From positions 1 through 37,111 of the forward strand of contig NZ_QWFA01000032.1 in assembly GCF_003501885.1 (NCBI RefSeq): DNA of 37,111 nucleotides, read 5' to 3'. Shown piece by piece: positions 23,345 through 31,988 of the stretch. Source of the stretch: Streptomyces globisporus. Lineage in GTDB: Bacteria > Actinomycetota > Actinomycetes > Streptomycetales > Streptomycetaceae. Below the pieces are notes generated by a model. The model saw only the letters and a list, made by a program, of their open reading frames with translations, was not told the DNA's origin and searched no databases. The first letter of the stretch is position 1. Every line of letters begins with the position of its first letter. Position numbers and translations under genes: made by a program.

Positions 23345-24676
23345 CTACACCTCCGCGTAACCGAGCTGGGCACGGGCGGGCGCCGGTGCCGGGCGGCGAA
23401 GGTATACCGCCCAGGTGAGCGTGATGCACACCCCGTAGAAGGCGAGGAAGGACCAGAAGGCCGCGGTTCCGGCGCCGGAGGCCTGGAAGGACTGGCGGAA
23501 GGCGAGGTTGATCGCCAGGCCGCCGAGGGCGCCGACGGCACCGATGAGGCCCATGGCCGCGCCGGAGAGCCGCCGTCCGTGGGCGGCGGCCGCCTCGCCG
23601 TCCAGGCCCCGGGCCAGCGCCTTGGTGTGGAAGATGCCGGGAATCATCTTGTACGTCGATCCGTTGCCGAGGCCCGTCAGGACGAACAGGGCGGTGAAGC
23701 CGGTGAGGAAGACCGGCAGCGAGGCGGTCCCCGAGGCGTGGATGACGACCCCGGTGGCGGCGGCCATCGCGACGAACGTGGCCAGGGTGATGCGCGCGCC
23801 GCCGTACCGGTCGGCGAGGCGGCCCCCGACGGGCCGGATCAGGGAGCCCAGCAGCGGGCCGACGAAGGTGAGCGAGGCGGCCTGGAGCGGGGTCCGGCCG
23901 AACTGGGTCTGGAGCACCAGGCCGAAGGCGAAGCTGTAGCCGATGAACGAGCCGAAGGTGCCGATGTAGAGGACCGACATGAGCCAGGTGTGCGGGTCGC
24001 GGACGGCCTCCAGGGCGGCCCCGGTGTCGTTCTTCACGGGCCGCAGGTTGTCCATGCGGAGGGCGGCGCAGACGGCGGCCAGGATGATCAGCGGGAGGTA
24101 CACGCCGAGGACGATCCGGGGGTGCGAGGCGCCCAGGGTGCCGATGACGAGCAGGCCGACGAGCTGGACGACGGGGACGCCGATGTTGCCGCCGCCCGCG
24201 TTGAGACCGAGCGCCCAGCCCTTCTGGCGCAGCGGGAAGAAGGCGTTGATGTTGGTCATCGACGAGGCGAAGTTGCCGCCGCCGATCCCGGTGAGCGCCG
24301 CGACGGCCACGAACGTGCCGTACGAGGTTCCGGGCTCCATCACCCAGAACGCGGCCAGGGTCGGGACGAGCAGGCTCACCGCGCTGAAGATCGTCCAGTT
24401 GCGGCCGCCGAAGCGGGCGACGGCGAAGGTGTACGGCACCCTCACCAGCGCGCCGACGAGGGTGGCGGTCGAGATGAGGAAGAACTTCCCGGCCGGGTCG
24501 ACGCCGTACTCGGGTCCCATGAAGAGGACCATCACCGACCACAGGGTCCAGATGGAGAATCCGATGTGCTCGGAGAGCACGGAGAACCAGAGGTTGCGGC
24601 GGGCGACCCGTTCGCCCTTCTCCCGCCAGAACGTCTCGTCCTCCGGCTCCCAGGTCTCGATCCAACGGCCTGCCAT
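23345..24676 (-). CDS. narK: Nitrate/nitrite transporter, MFS (NarK type)
   Basis: Membrane transporter of 443 residues with about twelve helices. It belongs to the nitrate/nitrite porter branch of the MFS, recognised by the Gly-rich signature GGGNFASSMTNINAFFPLRQKGWALGLNAGGGNIG and a second Gly-rich helix near GLGNGSTYKMIPGIF. I favour ATG at 24676 because GGAGG lies six bases before it; the GTG one codon upstream is too close to that site. nnaR follows 154 bases downstream and a GlnR-like site precedes the gene, tying it to nitrogen control. Direction (nitrate uptake or nitrite export) cannot be told. Confidence 0.92.
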   Translation of the reverse strand: MAGRWIETWEPEDETFWREKGERVARRNLWFSVLSEHIGFSIWTLWSVMVLFMGPEYGVDPAGKFFLISTATLVGALVRVPYTFAVARFGGRNWTIFSAVSLLVPTLAAFWVMEPGTSYGTFVAVAALTGIGGGNFASSMTNINAFFPLRQKGWALGLNAGGGNIGVPVVQLVGLLVIGTLGASHPRIVLGVYLPLIILAAVCAALRMDNLRPVKNDTGAALEAVRDPHTWLMSVLYIGTFGSFIGYSFAFGLVLQTQFGRTPLQAASLTFVGPLLGSLIRPVGGRLADRYGGARITLATFVAMAAATGVVIHASGTASLPVFLTGFTALFVLTGLGNGSTYKMIPGIFHTKALARGLDGEAAAAHGRRLSGAAMGLIGAVGALGGLAINLAFRQSFQASGAGTAAFWSFLAFYGVCITLTWAVYLRRPAPAPARAQLGYAEV

Positions 24677-24728
24677 CACGCGCCTCCACAGGGGGTCGGG
24701 GTGTTGTTCCCGACGCTAGGGAGCCCGC

Positions 24729-24744
24729 GTTTCGGCGTGGTGCC
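24729..24744 (-). promoter_or_regulatory. GlnR-like box upstream of narK
   Basis: The minus strand reads GGCAC-CACGCC-GAAAC: a perfect GAAAC half with a one-mismatch GTnAC half at the correct six-base spacing. It is about 55 bases before the narK start. Confidence 0.45.
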
Positions 24745-24771
24745 GCGAGGTGACCGGTGCGCAACCTTGCC

Positions 24772-24799
24772 CTCACCGGGCCGTTCCCGGCCCGGTGAG
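24772..24799 (-). terminator. Terminator of the mat operon
   Basis: Perfect 12-bp stem CTCACCGGGCCG (24772-24783) / CGGCCCGGTGAG (24788-24799) with a 4-base loop, eight bases after the acyltransferase stop. Confidence 0.8.
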
Positions 24800-24807
24800 A
24801 TGGAGCC

Positions 24808-25971
24808 CTACCGTCTGCCGTCCGGCCAGAGCCGTGGCCGGCGCTTGGCGGCGACGTCCTCCACCCAGCCCACGGCGACGATCATGAGCGCGAGCAGCGG
24901 CCAGATGACCAGGGTCATCAGCAGGGTGTACCCCGCCTCGACCGTCGATCCCAGGTGCGCGTCCACGTACGGGATCTTCCAGAGGAGGTCGATCAGCGGG
25001 ATCGTCGCCAGGATCAGCAGGTTGTGCCAGAGGTAGATCGTCACGGCCCGGTTGTTGGCGAGCGTGACCAGGCGGTCGAAGCGGGCCAGCCGGCCGGGCA
25101 GCTCCTGCCAGGACGGAGCGTACTGGAGCAGGATCACGCAGAAGCCGAGCGACCAGGTCGCCTGGGCCAGCGGGATGTCGTTGAGGTCCCAGCCGTCCGC
25201 GGTGAGGTGCCCCGAGGCCCACCACAGCCCGAAGCCCATGACGATCGACGCCAGCGAGATCGTGAGGTAGCGCGGCACGTCCTTGAACAGGCCGTCGTGG
25301 TGGGCGAAGCCGAGGACCCAGCAGGAGCCGAACACCGCGAAGTCGCTCAGCGCGTTGCCGGTCTCGCCCGGGATCGTCACCAGGCCGGTGCCGATGACGG
25401 CGGTCAGACCGAGCGGGGCGAGCAGCGTCGCCCAGGGAAGCCTGCGGAACGCCCGGAGCAGCAGGGGCGAGGCGATGACGAACCAGAGGTAGGCGCGGAT
25501 GTACCAGAGCGGGCCGGCCGCCTGGACCGCCCAGGTGTCCTCCAGCAGACCGGCCTGGTCACCGCTGGACCAGGGGAAGGGGGGTGCGCCGACCGGGAAG
25601 ACGTACCAGGCGAGCTTGACGAACCACCACAGGCCGTCCTGCTTCACCGGCTGCCAGCTGAGCGCGAACATCATCGGTACGACGACGAGCGAGAACACCC
25701 ACATGGGCGGCAGCAGGCGGCGGATCCGGCCCCGGACGACGCCCAGGGCGGGTCGGGACAGCGAGCGGGCCATCAGCGAGCCGGCCAGGGCGAACATCAC
25801 GCCCATGGAGGGGAACAAGATGGTCAGCCAGGCCCAGCCGAAGATGTGGTAGATAACCACGCGGACCAGGGCGATCGTCCGGAGCAGGTCGAGATAGCGG
25901 TCCCGGCCGGGCTTCCCCGCCGCGGCGGGGGGCGCCACGGGGGTTCCTGCGGGCACGGTGGCGGCGCTCAT
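24808..25971 (-). CDS. Membrane acyltransferase, acyltransferase-3 family
   Basis: Predicted integral-membrane enzyme of 387 residues with about ten helices that would transfer acyl groups (often acetyl or succinyl) to sugars across the membrane. It shows DRYLDLLRTIALVRVVIYHIFGWAW at the start (family Arg and His motifs) and NNRAVTIYLWHNLLILATIPL near the end. Its ATG at 25971 overlaps the matB stop (ATGA), so it is made together with the polymer synthase. I infer that it decorates the same polysaccharide, but nothing in the sequence shows the substrate. Confidence 0.88.
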   Translation of the reverse strand: MSAATVPAGTPVAPPAAAGKPGRDRYLDLLRTIALVRVVIYHIFGWAWLTILFPSMGVMFALAGSLMARSLSRPALGVVRGRIRRLLPPMWVFSLVVVPMMFALSWQPVKQDGLWWFVKLAWYVFPVGAPPFPWSSGDQAGLLEDTWAVQAAGPLWYIRAYLWFVIASPLLLRAFRRLPWATLLAPLGLTAVIGTGLVTIPGETGNALSDFAVFGSCWVLGFAHHDGLFKDVPRYLTISLASIVMGFGLWWASGHLTADGWDLNDIPLAQATWSLGFCVILLQYAPSWQELPGRLARFDRLVTLANNRAVTIYLWHNLLILATIPLIDLLWKIPYVDAHLGSTVEAGYTLLMTLVIWPLLALMIVAVGWVEDVAAKRRPRLWPDGRR

Positions 25972-28178
25972 CCGACGGGCCTCCTCTCGGGGACGGACCC
26001 GGTGCCGCGCCGCTGGGCGGAGACGCCGCCGGGGGCCTCCACCGCGCCGGTGCGGCGCAGCTTCTGCCAGCGCAGCCGGCCGCCGGTGAGCGCGGTGATC
26101 CAGGACTGGAGCAGCACGACGTACATGAGCTGGCGGTAGAGGATCTGCTGGAGCGGCAGCGAGAGCAGGTGCGTCATGCGTTCCCTGTCCAGCCGGAAGG
26201 CGTACGCGGCGCAGACCGCCTGGACGACCAGGACGCCGAACCACGCGGCCACCGTCTTGCCGGTCGGGCCGAAGACGAGTCCGTACAGCAGGAACACGTC
26301 GATGAGCGGTGCGAGCAGCGGGGCGACGACCATGAACAGGGAGACGAACGGCAGGCCGACCCGCCCGAAGCGGCCCGACGGCCCGCGTTCGATGACCGCG
26401 CGGCGGTGCTTCCAGATCGCCTGCATGGTGCCGTAACTCCACCGGTAGCGCTGCGACCAGAGCTGTTGCACGGACTCCGGGGCCTCGGTCCAGGCGCGGG
26501 CGTTCTCGGCGTAGACGACGCGCCAGCCGTCCCGGTGCAGGGCCATGGTGATGTCGGTGTCCTCGGCGAGGGTGTCCTCGCTCATCCCGCCGACCCGTTC
26601 CAGGGCCTCGCGGCGGAACGCCCCGACCGCGCCGGGAATGGTCGGCATGCAGCCGAGCACGTCGTACATCCGGCGGTCCAGGTTGAAGCCCATCACGTAC
26701 TCGATGTGCTGCCAGGCGCCGATGAGGGAGTCGCGGTTGCCGACCTTGGCGTTGCCCGCGACGGCCCCGACCCGGGGGTCGGCGAAGGGCTGGACCAGCT
26801 CGCGGACCGTGGCCGGTTCGAAGACGGTGTCGCCGTCCATCATCACGACGATGTCGTAACGGGCGTGCCGGATGCCGTTGTTGAGGGCGGCGGGCTTGCC
26901 CGCGTTCTGCTGGCGCACGACCCGTACGCGGGGCAGCCGCATGGCCTCGACGAGGTCGGCGGTGCCGTCGGTGGAGCCGTCGTCGATGACGATGATCTCG
27001 ATGGGGTGCTCACTGGCGGCCAGGGAGCGCACGGTCGCCTCGATGCACTCGCGTTCGTTGTACGCGGGGACCAGGACGGAGACCGGGCGGCTGAGGGGTT
27101 CGCCCCAGCTGAAGTTCCTGCGGCGGACCTTGCGGGCGTGCAGGAAGGAGAGCAGCAGCATCAGGCCGAAGCGGGCCAGGACCAGGGCGCCGATGACGGC
27201 GAGGCCGACGACCAGGACGCCGGTGATCCGCTCGGACACGGCGACGGCGGAGACGAACGCCTTGCCCTTCCACAGGGCGAACCCGGTGACCGGGGTGTGC
27301 GCGCTGGGGGAGTCCAGGGCGGTGGTGAGGCGGGTGAAGGTGTAGCCCCGCTCCTTGAGGTCGGGCAGCAGGGTGTCCAGCGCGGCCACGGTCTGCGAGC
27401 GGTCGCCGCCGGAGTCGTGCATCAGGATGATCGCGCCCTTGCCGTTCTTCGGCGTGGCCCGCTCGACGATGGCCCGGACGCCGGGGCGCTTCCAGTCCTC
27501 GCTGTCGGTGTCGTTGACGACGGTGAGGTAGCCGCGGCTGCCGATGTACTCCGTGACCGGCCAGGACTTGTTGTCCATGGCGTCCGAGAAGGAGGAGTAC
27601 GGCGGCCGGAAGATCGAGGTGCGGATCCCGGCCGCGCCCGCCAGCGCCAGCTGGTTCTGCGACAGCTCCCAGTCGATGCGGCCGGTGGACTGGTAGGAGA
27701 GGTCGGGGTGGTTGAAGGTGTGCAGGCCGAGTTCGTGGCCCTCCTCCACCATGCGCCGGACCAGGTCCGGGTGGCGGGCGGCCATGTTGCCGGTGACGAA
27801 GAAGACGCCGTGGGCGTCGTACTCCTTCAGCTTGTCGAGCACCTTCGGCGTCCACACCGGGTCGGGCCCGTCGTCGAAGGTCAGGACGATCCTGCGGTCG
27901 GGGATGCGCAGGGTCTTCGCGTCACCGGAGCGGGCGTCGATGACGGGCCCGCCGGCCAGGACGTCCTTGGGTACCTGGTCGGAGTGGTCGGCGTCGCGGA
28001 CCCGGTGGTCGGCGAGGATCTCGCTGTGCACGTATCCGCGCAGCATCAGCATCGCGAGCAGGGCGACGAGAAGTGTCGACGGCAGGAGGTAGCGCATGGG
28101 GAGCCTGAGCCGGCTCCGGCCACGTGACGCCTTCCTCTTCTTCCTGCCGTTCCTGCCCCGCGTGGCGGGGGAGTTCAT
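25968..28178 (-). CDS. matB: Bifunctional polysaccharide deacetylase / glycosyltransferase 2 (MatB-like)
   Basis: Predicted to make and partly de-N-acetylate a poly-GlcNAc-type surface polymer. Length 736 residues. After one membrane helix (about 31-48), residues 95-290 form an outward-facing NodB deacetylase: TFDDGPD (100-106), HTFNHPD with metal-binding His153/His157, RPPYSS (191-196) and LMHDSGG with His254. A second membrane segment (about 308-345) leads to a cytoplasmic GT2 domain: DDGSTDGT (399-406), DGD (448-450), EDTD (539-542) and QRYRW (576-580). Further helices follow. The catalytic residues look complete in both halves. It starts on the base after the matA stop (TAAATG). MatAB is known from S. 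lividans/S. coelicolor to promote hyphal aggregation; the name rests on that similarity. Confidence 0.9.
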   Translation of the reverse strand: MNSPATRGRNGRKKRKASRGRSRLRLPMRYLLPSTLLVALLAMLMLRGYVHSEILADHRVRDADHSDQVPKDVLAGGPVIDARSGDAKTLRIPDRRIVLTFDDGPDPVWTPKVLDKLKEYDAHGVFFVTGNMAARHPDLVRRMVEEGHELGLHTFNHPDLSYQSTGRIDWELSQNQLALAGAAGIRTSIFRPPYSSFSDAMDNKSWPVTEYIGSRGYLTVVNDTDSEDWKRPGVRAIVERATPKNGKGAIILMHDSGGDRSQTVAALDTLLPDLKERGYTFTRLTTALDSPSAHTPVTGFALWKGKAFVSAVAVSERITGVLVVGLAVIGALVLARFGLMLLLSFLHARKVRRRNFSWGEPLSRPVSVLVPAYNERECIEATVRSLAASEHPIEIIVIDDGSTDGTADLVEAMRLPRVRVVRQQNAGKPAALNNGIRHARYDIVVMMDGDTVFEPATVRELVQPFADPRVGAVAGNAKVGNRDSLIGAWQHIEYVMGFNLDRRMYDVLGCMPTIPGAVGAFRREALERVGGMSEDTLAEDTDITMALHRDGWRVVYAENARAWTEAPESVQQLWSQRYRWSYGTMQAIWKHRRAVIERGPSGRFGRVGLPFVSLFMVVAPLLAPLIDVFLLYGLVFGPTGKTVAAWFGVLVVQAVCAAYAFRLDRERMTHLLSLPLQQILYRQLMYVVLLQSWITALTGGRLRWQKLRRTGAVEAPGGVSAQRRGTGSVPERRPVG

Positions 28179-28868
28179 TTACGGGGCGCTCTCTTCTTGC
28201 ACCGGCTGTTCGGGGTCCTCGACGGGCGGGGCCGTCGGTTCGGTCGGCTCCGGCTCGGGGGACGGCGTGGGATCGACCGGCGGTTTGGCGGTCGAGGTCG
28301 TGGGGGCCGGTTTGGTGGCGCCGCCACCGCCGCCACCGCTCCCGGCGGGCCGGGACGGGTCTGCGGAGGCGGACGCGGAGGGGCGCTCCGCCGCCCCGGC
28401 GGGCACGACCACGGAGGTGGCCGACGGGGTGGCGCCCGCGGGGTCGCCGGACGCGCCGGCCGACGGGGAGCCGGAGGCGCTGGGACCCGGCTCCGGGGCG
28501 TCGTCGGAGAGGCCGTCGTCCACGGTGTCGGCGCTGGGCTCGGGAAGGTCCTCGACCTGCTCCGCCCGCGCCTTCTCCTTCGGCCCGGACAGGGGCAGCC
28601 AGGGGGCGCTGGAGTTGCCGCCGAGTACGGCGAAGACCAGCGTCACGGCGTAACCGGCGCAGACCGTGGCCAGGACCCAGCCGAGGCGTCGGAAGGTCTT
28701 GCTGCGGCGGCCGCTCTCGTCGACGAAGACGGGGCCGTCGGAGCCGTCCGGCGGGGCGGGTTCGCCGGGCAGTTCGGCGAGTTGACGGCCGAGTCCGTCG
28801 AGTTGGATCGTCGCGTCGTTGGGCTCGTGCGTGTGCCCGGTTCTCTTGCCTTCGCGCCAATTGTCCAC
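28179..28868 (-). CDS. matA: Single-pass membrane protein with long Ala/Pro/Ser/Gly-rich outer tail (MatA-like)
   Basis: 229 residues, no recognised enzyme domain. A cytoplasmic N-terminus of about 75 residues precedes one helix (LGWVLATVCAGYAVTLVFAVLG) and a roughly 130-residue low-complexity tail ending EPTEPTAPPVEDPEQPVQEESAP, which should lie outside. It is directly followed by matB, whose synthase domains it probably assists or positions; the exact role is unknown. The start is uncertain. I chose GTG at 28868 (VDNWREGKRTGH); an in-frame TTG at 28892 is an alternative, and neither has a strong ribosome site. The symbol is by position next to matB. Confidence 0.72.
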   Translation of the reverse strand: MDNWREGKRTGHTHEPNDATIQLDGLGRQLAELPGEPAPPDGSDGPVFVDESGRRSKTFRRLGWVLATVCAGYAVTLVFAVLGGNSSAPWLPLSGPKEKARAEQVEDLPEPSADTVDDGLSDDAPEPGPSASGSPSAGASGDPAGATPSATSVVVPAGAAERPSASASADPSRPAGSGGGGGGATKPAPTTSTAKPPVDPTPSPEPEPTEPTAPPVEDPEQPVQEESAP

Positions 28869-29030
28869 AGGTGCAGCCCATCCCCCACTCAATGAATCAG
28901 GCGCACCGAATTTGACCGGTTCTTTACTGTCGGACTGGGCCCCCACCCGTCCACGAACCTGGCGTCCATGCACCCGGACGATGAATGTAGCGCACGACGT
29001 TGACGCCCAAGTGCCCCTGAACGGAGTTGA

Positions 29031-30002
29031 TCAGGAACGGTTGCGCATCAGTGACAGATCGGACGCGGGCAGCCAGGAGCCCGACGGCCGGGCCAGCCAC
29101 CCCTCGGCAAGGGCCAACTGGTCAGTAGCGTTGCGCAGCGCGTCCACGCCGGGATGGCGCAGACCCTTCCGCCAGACCAGCGACACCGGCGAAAGCGGAA
29201 TCGGGTCGACGAGCGGGCGCAGCACGGTCCCGGGCAGGGGCGGAAAGTCGACGACGGCCAGCACGGGGTGCCCGCCCTTCTCCATGACCCGCTGGAATTC
29301 GGCCACGCCCACGGCGAGCGGGACGGGCGGGGCCATCACGATGCCCCACTCGCCGAACAGCGATGCGGCGAGGTCGGTCCACTCCCGCGTCCGCTCGTTG
29401 CCCGCCCCCGCGTAGACGGTCTCGCCGGACAGCTCGGCCAGGGCGACGGTCTCCCGCTCGGCGAGGGGATGAGCCAGGGGCAGCATCAGGGCCATCGGTT
29501 CGTACCGCACGGGGTGCGTGGAAAGTCCCGCCCGCACGGCGGGCGCCAGTCCGGCGGCCCGGCCGAAGGAGGCGTCGAGCCGGCCGGCCAGGATCTCGGC
29601 GGCGGCCCAGGTCAGCCCGGACTCGAAGCGGGCCATCAGCTCACACTCGGGCACCAGCTCCCGGGCGCGCGCCAGCACCCGGGCGGCGGTGGCCCCGTCG
29701 CTGTTCAGGTCCACCAGCAGCGGCCGGGCGGGAGCGCCGCTGAAGGCCCCGGCGAGCTCGGCGTGCGCGTCGAGCACCCGGCGGGCGTACGGGAGCAGGC
29801 GTTCGCCGTCCGGCGTGAGCGCGACCTGCCGGGTGGTCCGGACGAACAGCTCGGCGCCCAGCTCGCGTTCCAGCCGCCGGACATCCCGGCTCAGCGCCTG
29901 CTGGGCGACGAAGAGCCGGGCGGCGGCCCGGGTGAAGTGCAGTTCGTCGGCGACGGCGAGGAAGGCACGCAGGAGTCGGGGGTCGGTGTCGGCGGGAGGC
30001 AC
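29031..30002 (-). CDS. LysR-family transcriptional regulator
   Basis: 323 residues. The N-terminal winged helix-turn-helix reads LLRAFLAVADELHFTRAAARLFVAQQALSRDVRRLERELGAELFVRTTRQVALT. A substrate-binding domain fills the rest. GTG start at 30002, without a clear ribosome site. It is divergent from an MFS exporter with 103 bases between them and an interrupted palindrome in that gap, the usual arrangement of a LysR regulator and its target. The inducer is unknown. Confidence 0.9.
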   Translation of the reverse strand: MPPADTDPRLLRAFLAVADELHFTRAAARLFVAQQALSRDVRRLERELGAELFVRTTRQVALTPDGERLLPYARRVLDAHAELAGAFSGAPARPLLVDLNSDGATAARVLARARELVPECELMARFESGLTWAAAEILAGRLDASFGRAAGLAPAVRAGLSTHPVRYEPMALMLPLAHPLAERETVALAELSGETVYAGAGNERTREWTDLAASLFGEWGIVMAPPVPLAVGVAEFQRVMEKGGHPVLAVVDFPPLPGTVLRPLVDPIPLSPVSLVWRKGLRHPGVDALRNATDQLALAEGWLARPSGSWLPASDLSLMRNRS

Positions 30003-30028
30003 GCCGCGAATCTACCGCGCGGGACCTC

Positions 30029-30051
30029 ATTCACAACACGTGCGCGTGAAT
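30029..30051. promoter_or_regulatory. LysR-type operator candidate
   Basis: ATTCAC (30029-30034), an 11-base spacer and GTGAAT (30046-30051) form an interrupted palindrome in the gap between the divergent LysR and MFS genes. The T-N11-A style spacing is typical of LysR boxes. Confidence 0.55.
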
Positions 30052-30105
30052 CGGTACGGATCAGGTGTTGGACCCGGGCGGCGGGGCGCGGCGAGCCTGG
30101 TCCGT

Positions 30106-31452
30106 ATGCCGATATCCCCTGCCGCCCGCCCGGAGACCGAACCCCGGCCCGTCCTTCGCTCCCGTCCGGAGCGAGCCTCCGCTCCCCCGGCCGCGCCCCT
30201 TCTCGCCGTCTCCGGCGGGCAGTTGGTCGCGGCACCCCGCTCCGTGCCGACGAGCGCCAGGACCCAGCCGTCGCGGTCGTCGTCGAATCCCTACCTCCGG
30301 CTGCTGGCGACGCCCGGGGCCCGCGCCTTCACGGCGGGCAATCTGATCGCCCGGCTGCCGATGGGCATGCTCAGCGTCAGCGCGGTCATCATGATCGCCG
30401 GGTCCCGGGGCTCGTACGCCCTCGCCGGGGCCGTCACCGCGACCGGCCTGGCCGCGACGGCGGTCGTCGCGCCCTTCACCGCCCGGCTGGTGGACCGCTT
30501 CGGGCAGGCGCGCGTCGCCGTGCCCGCCACCGCGCTCGCCGTGCTGGGGTCGCTGGCCCTGGTGCTGTGCGTGCACCACGACGCCCCGGCCTGGACGCTG
30601 TTCGCCGCGTACGCCGCGACCGCGACGACCCCGAACACCGGCGGGATGTCGCGGGCCCGCTGGGCGCATCTGCACCGGGGCGATCCGGTGGCCCTGCACA
30701 CCGCGAACTCCTTCGAGCAGGCCGCCGACGAGCTGTGCTTCATGCTGGGCCCGGTGCTGGCCGCGACGCTCTGCGGGGCGCTGTTCCCGGAGGCGGGCAC
30801 CCTGGTGGGCGCGGCGCTCCTGATGACCGGCGTCCTGATCTTCGCCGCCCAGCGCGCCACGGAACCGCCCGTCACCCCGCGGACGAAGACGGTGGCCTCG
30901 CCCCTGCGCACGCCCGGGATGCCCGCGCTGCTGGCGGTCTTCCTCGCGACGGGGGCGGTGTTCGGGGCGCTGGAGGTGGTCTCCATCGCGCACGCCGGGG
31001 GCGCGATCCTGGCGCTCCAGGCGGCGGGCTCGTGCGCGGCGGGCCTGCTCTACGGTTCGCTGCGGCCGGCCCGGAGCGTCCGTCTCCGGCTGCTGCTGTG
31101 CCTGGCCGCGATGACGGCCCTGATGTCCCTGCCGCTGCTGGCCGCCGCCGCGTCGGCCGCCCTGCCGGTCCTGGCGCTCTGCCTGCTGCTGGCGGGGGCG
31201 GCGACCGCGCCGACCATGGTCACGGGCATGACGCTGGTCCAGCGGGCCACGCGCCCGGAGCAGCTGAACGAGGGCATGACGCTCGCGGTGACCGCGCTGC
31301 TGGGCGGGGTCGCGGCCGGGGCGGCGGCGGGCGGCTGGCTGGTCGAGCACGCGGGCACGGCCCCCGGCTACGCGGCCCCGATGGCGGCGGCGGCCCTCGC
31401 GCTGGTCGTCGCGGCCGCGGGCGGAGGGTACGGCCGAGGGCGGCGGGCGTGA
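30106..31452 (+). CDS. MFS transporter (drug/metabolite exporter-like)
   Basis: Predicted membrane exporter of 448 residues with about twelve helices. It begins with a non-conserved tail of about 60 residues rich in Pro, Arg, Ser and Ala. The first helix region (NPYLRLLATPGARAFTAGNLIARLPMGML) carries the family start, and the loop DRFGQARVAVPA resembles MFS motif A. The start is uncertain: ATG at 30106 has no good ribosome site, and GTG at 30244 would remove most of the tail and give a typical length of 402. The stop codon touches the tmRNA terminator. Likely controlled by the adjacent LysR protein; substrate unknown. Confidence 0.82.
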   Translation: MPISPAARPETEPRPVLRSRPERASAPPAAPLLAVSGGQLVAAPRSVPTSARTQPSRSSSNPYLRLLATPGARAFTAGNLIARLPMGMLSVSAVIMIAGSRGSYALAGAVTATGLAATAVVAPFTARLVDRFGQARVAVPATALAVLGSLALVLCVHHDAPAWTLFAAYAATATTPNTGGMSRARWAHLHRGDPVALHTANSFEQAADELCFMLGPVLAATLCGALFPEAGTLVGAALLMTGVLIFAAQRATEPPVTPRTKTVASPLRTPGMPALLAVFLATGAVFGALEVVSIAHAGGAILALQAAGSCAAGLLYGSLRPARSVRLRLLLCLAAMTALMSLPLLAAAASAALPVLALCLLLAGAATAPTMVTGMTLVQRATRPEQLNEGMTLAVTALLGGVAAGAAAGGWLVEHAGTAPGYAAPMAAAALALVVAAAGGGYGRGRRA

Positions 31453-31456
31453 AAAA

Positions 31457-31492
31457 GCCGCTGCCCCGCGAGCGAACTCGCGGGGCAGCGGC
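31457..31492 (-). terminator. tmRNA terminator
   Basis: Perfect 16-bp stem (31457-31472 / 31477-31492) with CGAA loop (TTCG on the minus strand), followed on the minus strand by TTTTT. It is a classic intrinsic terminator for ssrA, placed directly at the stop codon of the convergent MFS gene. Confidence 0.92.
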
Positions 31493-31506
31493 CTACATGG
31501 GAATTG

Positions 31507-31890
31507 TGGAGATGGCGGGAATCGAACCCGCGTCCAACGGTGCGGAACCAGGGCTTCTCCGAGTGCAGTTCGCTGCGCTTTTCTCGGCCCCGGAGGTCAC
31601 GCGAACAAGCCTCCGACAGGCCCAGCCACTGTTTGATTTCCTTCTCGGCCCCGTGGCCGGGCCGAGAAGTTTAGATCCCTAGTTGATGCCAGGATCCGGG
31701 TCGGGATCACCCCCGGGCTGACACTCCGCAGAGTCTTCGCTAGCTGCTAATTAGGCAGCGAGGGCGAAGGCGGAGGAATCGCGCTTGGAATTGGCGATTA
31801 TTGTTTGCGACATATGGTTTACGAGATCATTGCCGCTTCCTCGACTCGCTTCCCCTGCTTCGACATCCGCTGTCGAAACCGATCATCCCC
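31507..31890 (-). ncRNA. ssrA: Transfer-messenger RNA
   Basis: Rescues stalled ribosomes by acting as tRNA-Ala and short mRNA. The 5' end GGGGATGATC (31890 downward) pairs with the 3' end CATCTCC (31508-31514) as acceptor stem, and GGGTTCGATTCCC near 31516-31528 is the T arm. The discriminator A is at 31507. CCA is not encoded, since CAA follows. The tag frame runs 31795 to 31751 and reads ANSKRDSSAFALAA then TAA, ending in the ALAA degron recognised by Clp proteases. Length is about 384 nt. smpB lies just upstream on the same strand. Confidence 0.95.
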
Positions 31891-31910
31891 ATGTGGTGTT
31901 TTCAAAACGC

Positions 31911-31928
31911 GCACCTTCGCTGAGGTGC
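31911..31928 (-). other. Hairpin between smpB and ssrA
   Basis: GCACCT (31911-31916) and AGGTGC (31923-31928) form a 6-bp stem, followed on the minus strand by GCGTTTTG. It may end smpB transcription or be part of the tmRNA leader removed by RNase P. A possible -10 box TACGAT lies at 31936-31941. Confidence 0.35.
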
Positions 31929-31988
31929 ACGGCCCATCGTACGTGACCAACGCCGGACGATGCCAGCGTATTCCCCGTGCGGGCGTCC

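Noticed and set aside
26169..28127. 650-codon open frame antisense to matB
   Set aside because: Same GC effect. The product is low-complexity Gly/Val/Asp and the matB catalytic motifs on the minus strand are intact.
31507..31580. Separate tRNA gene suggested by GGGTTCGATTCCC
   Set aside because: It is the T arm of the tmRNA; the matching 5' acceptor strand is about 375 bases away at 31884-31890.
29154..31682. Long plus-strand frame across LysR, the MFS gene and tmRNA
   Set aside because: It crosses three well-supported genes on different strands and includes the non-coding tmRNA, so it cannot be a real protein.
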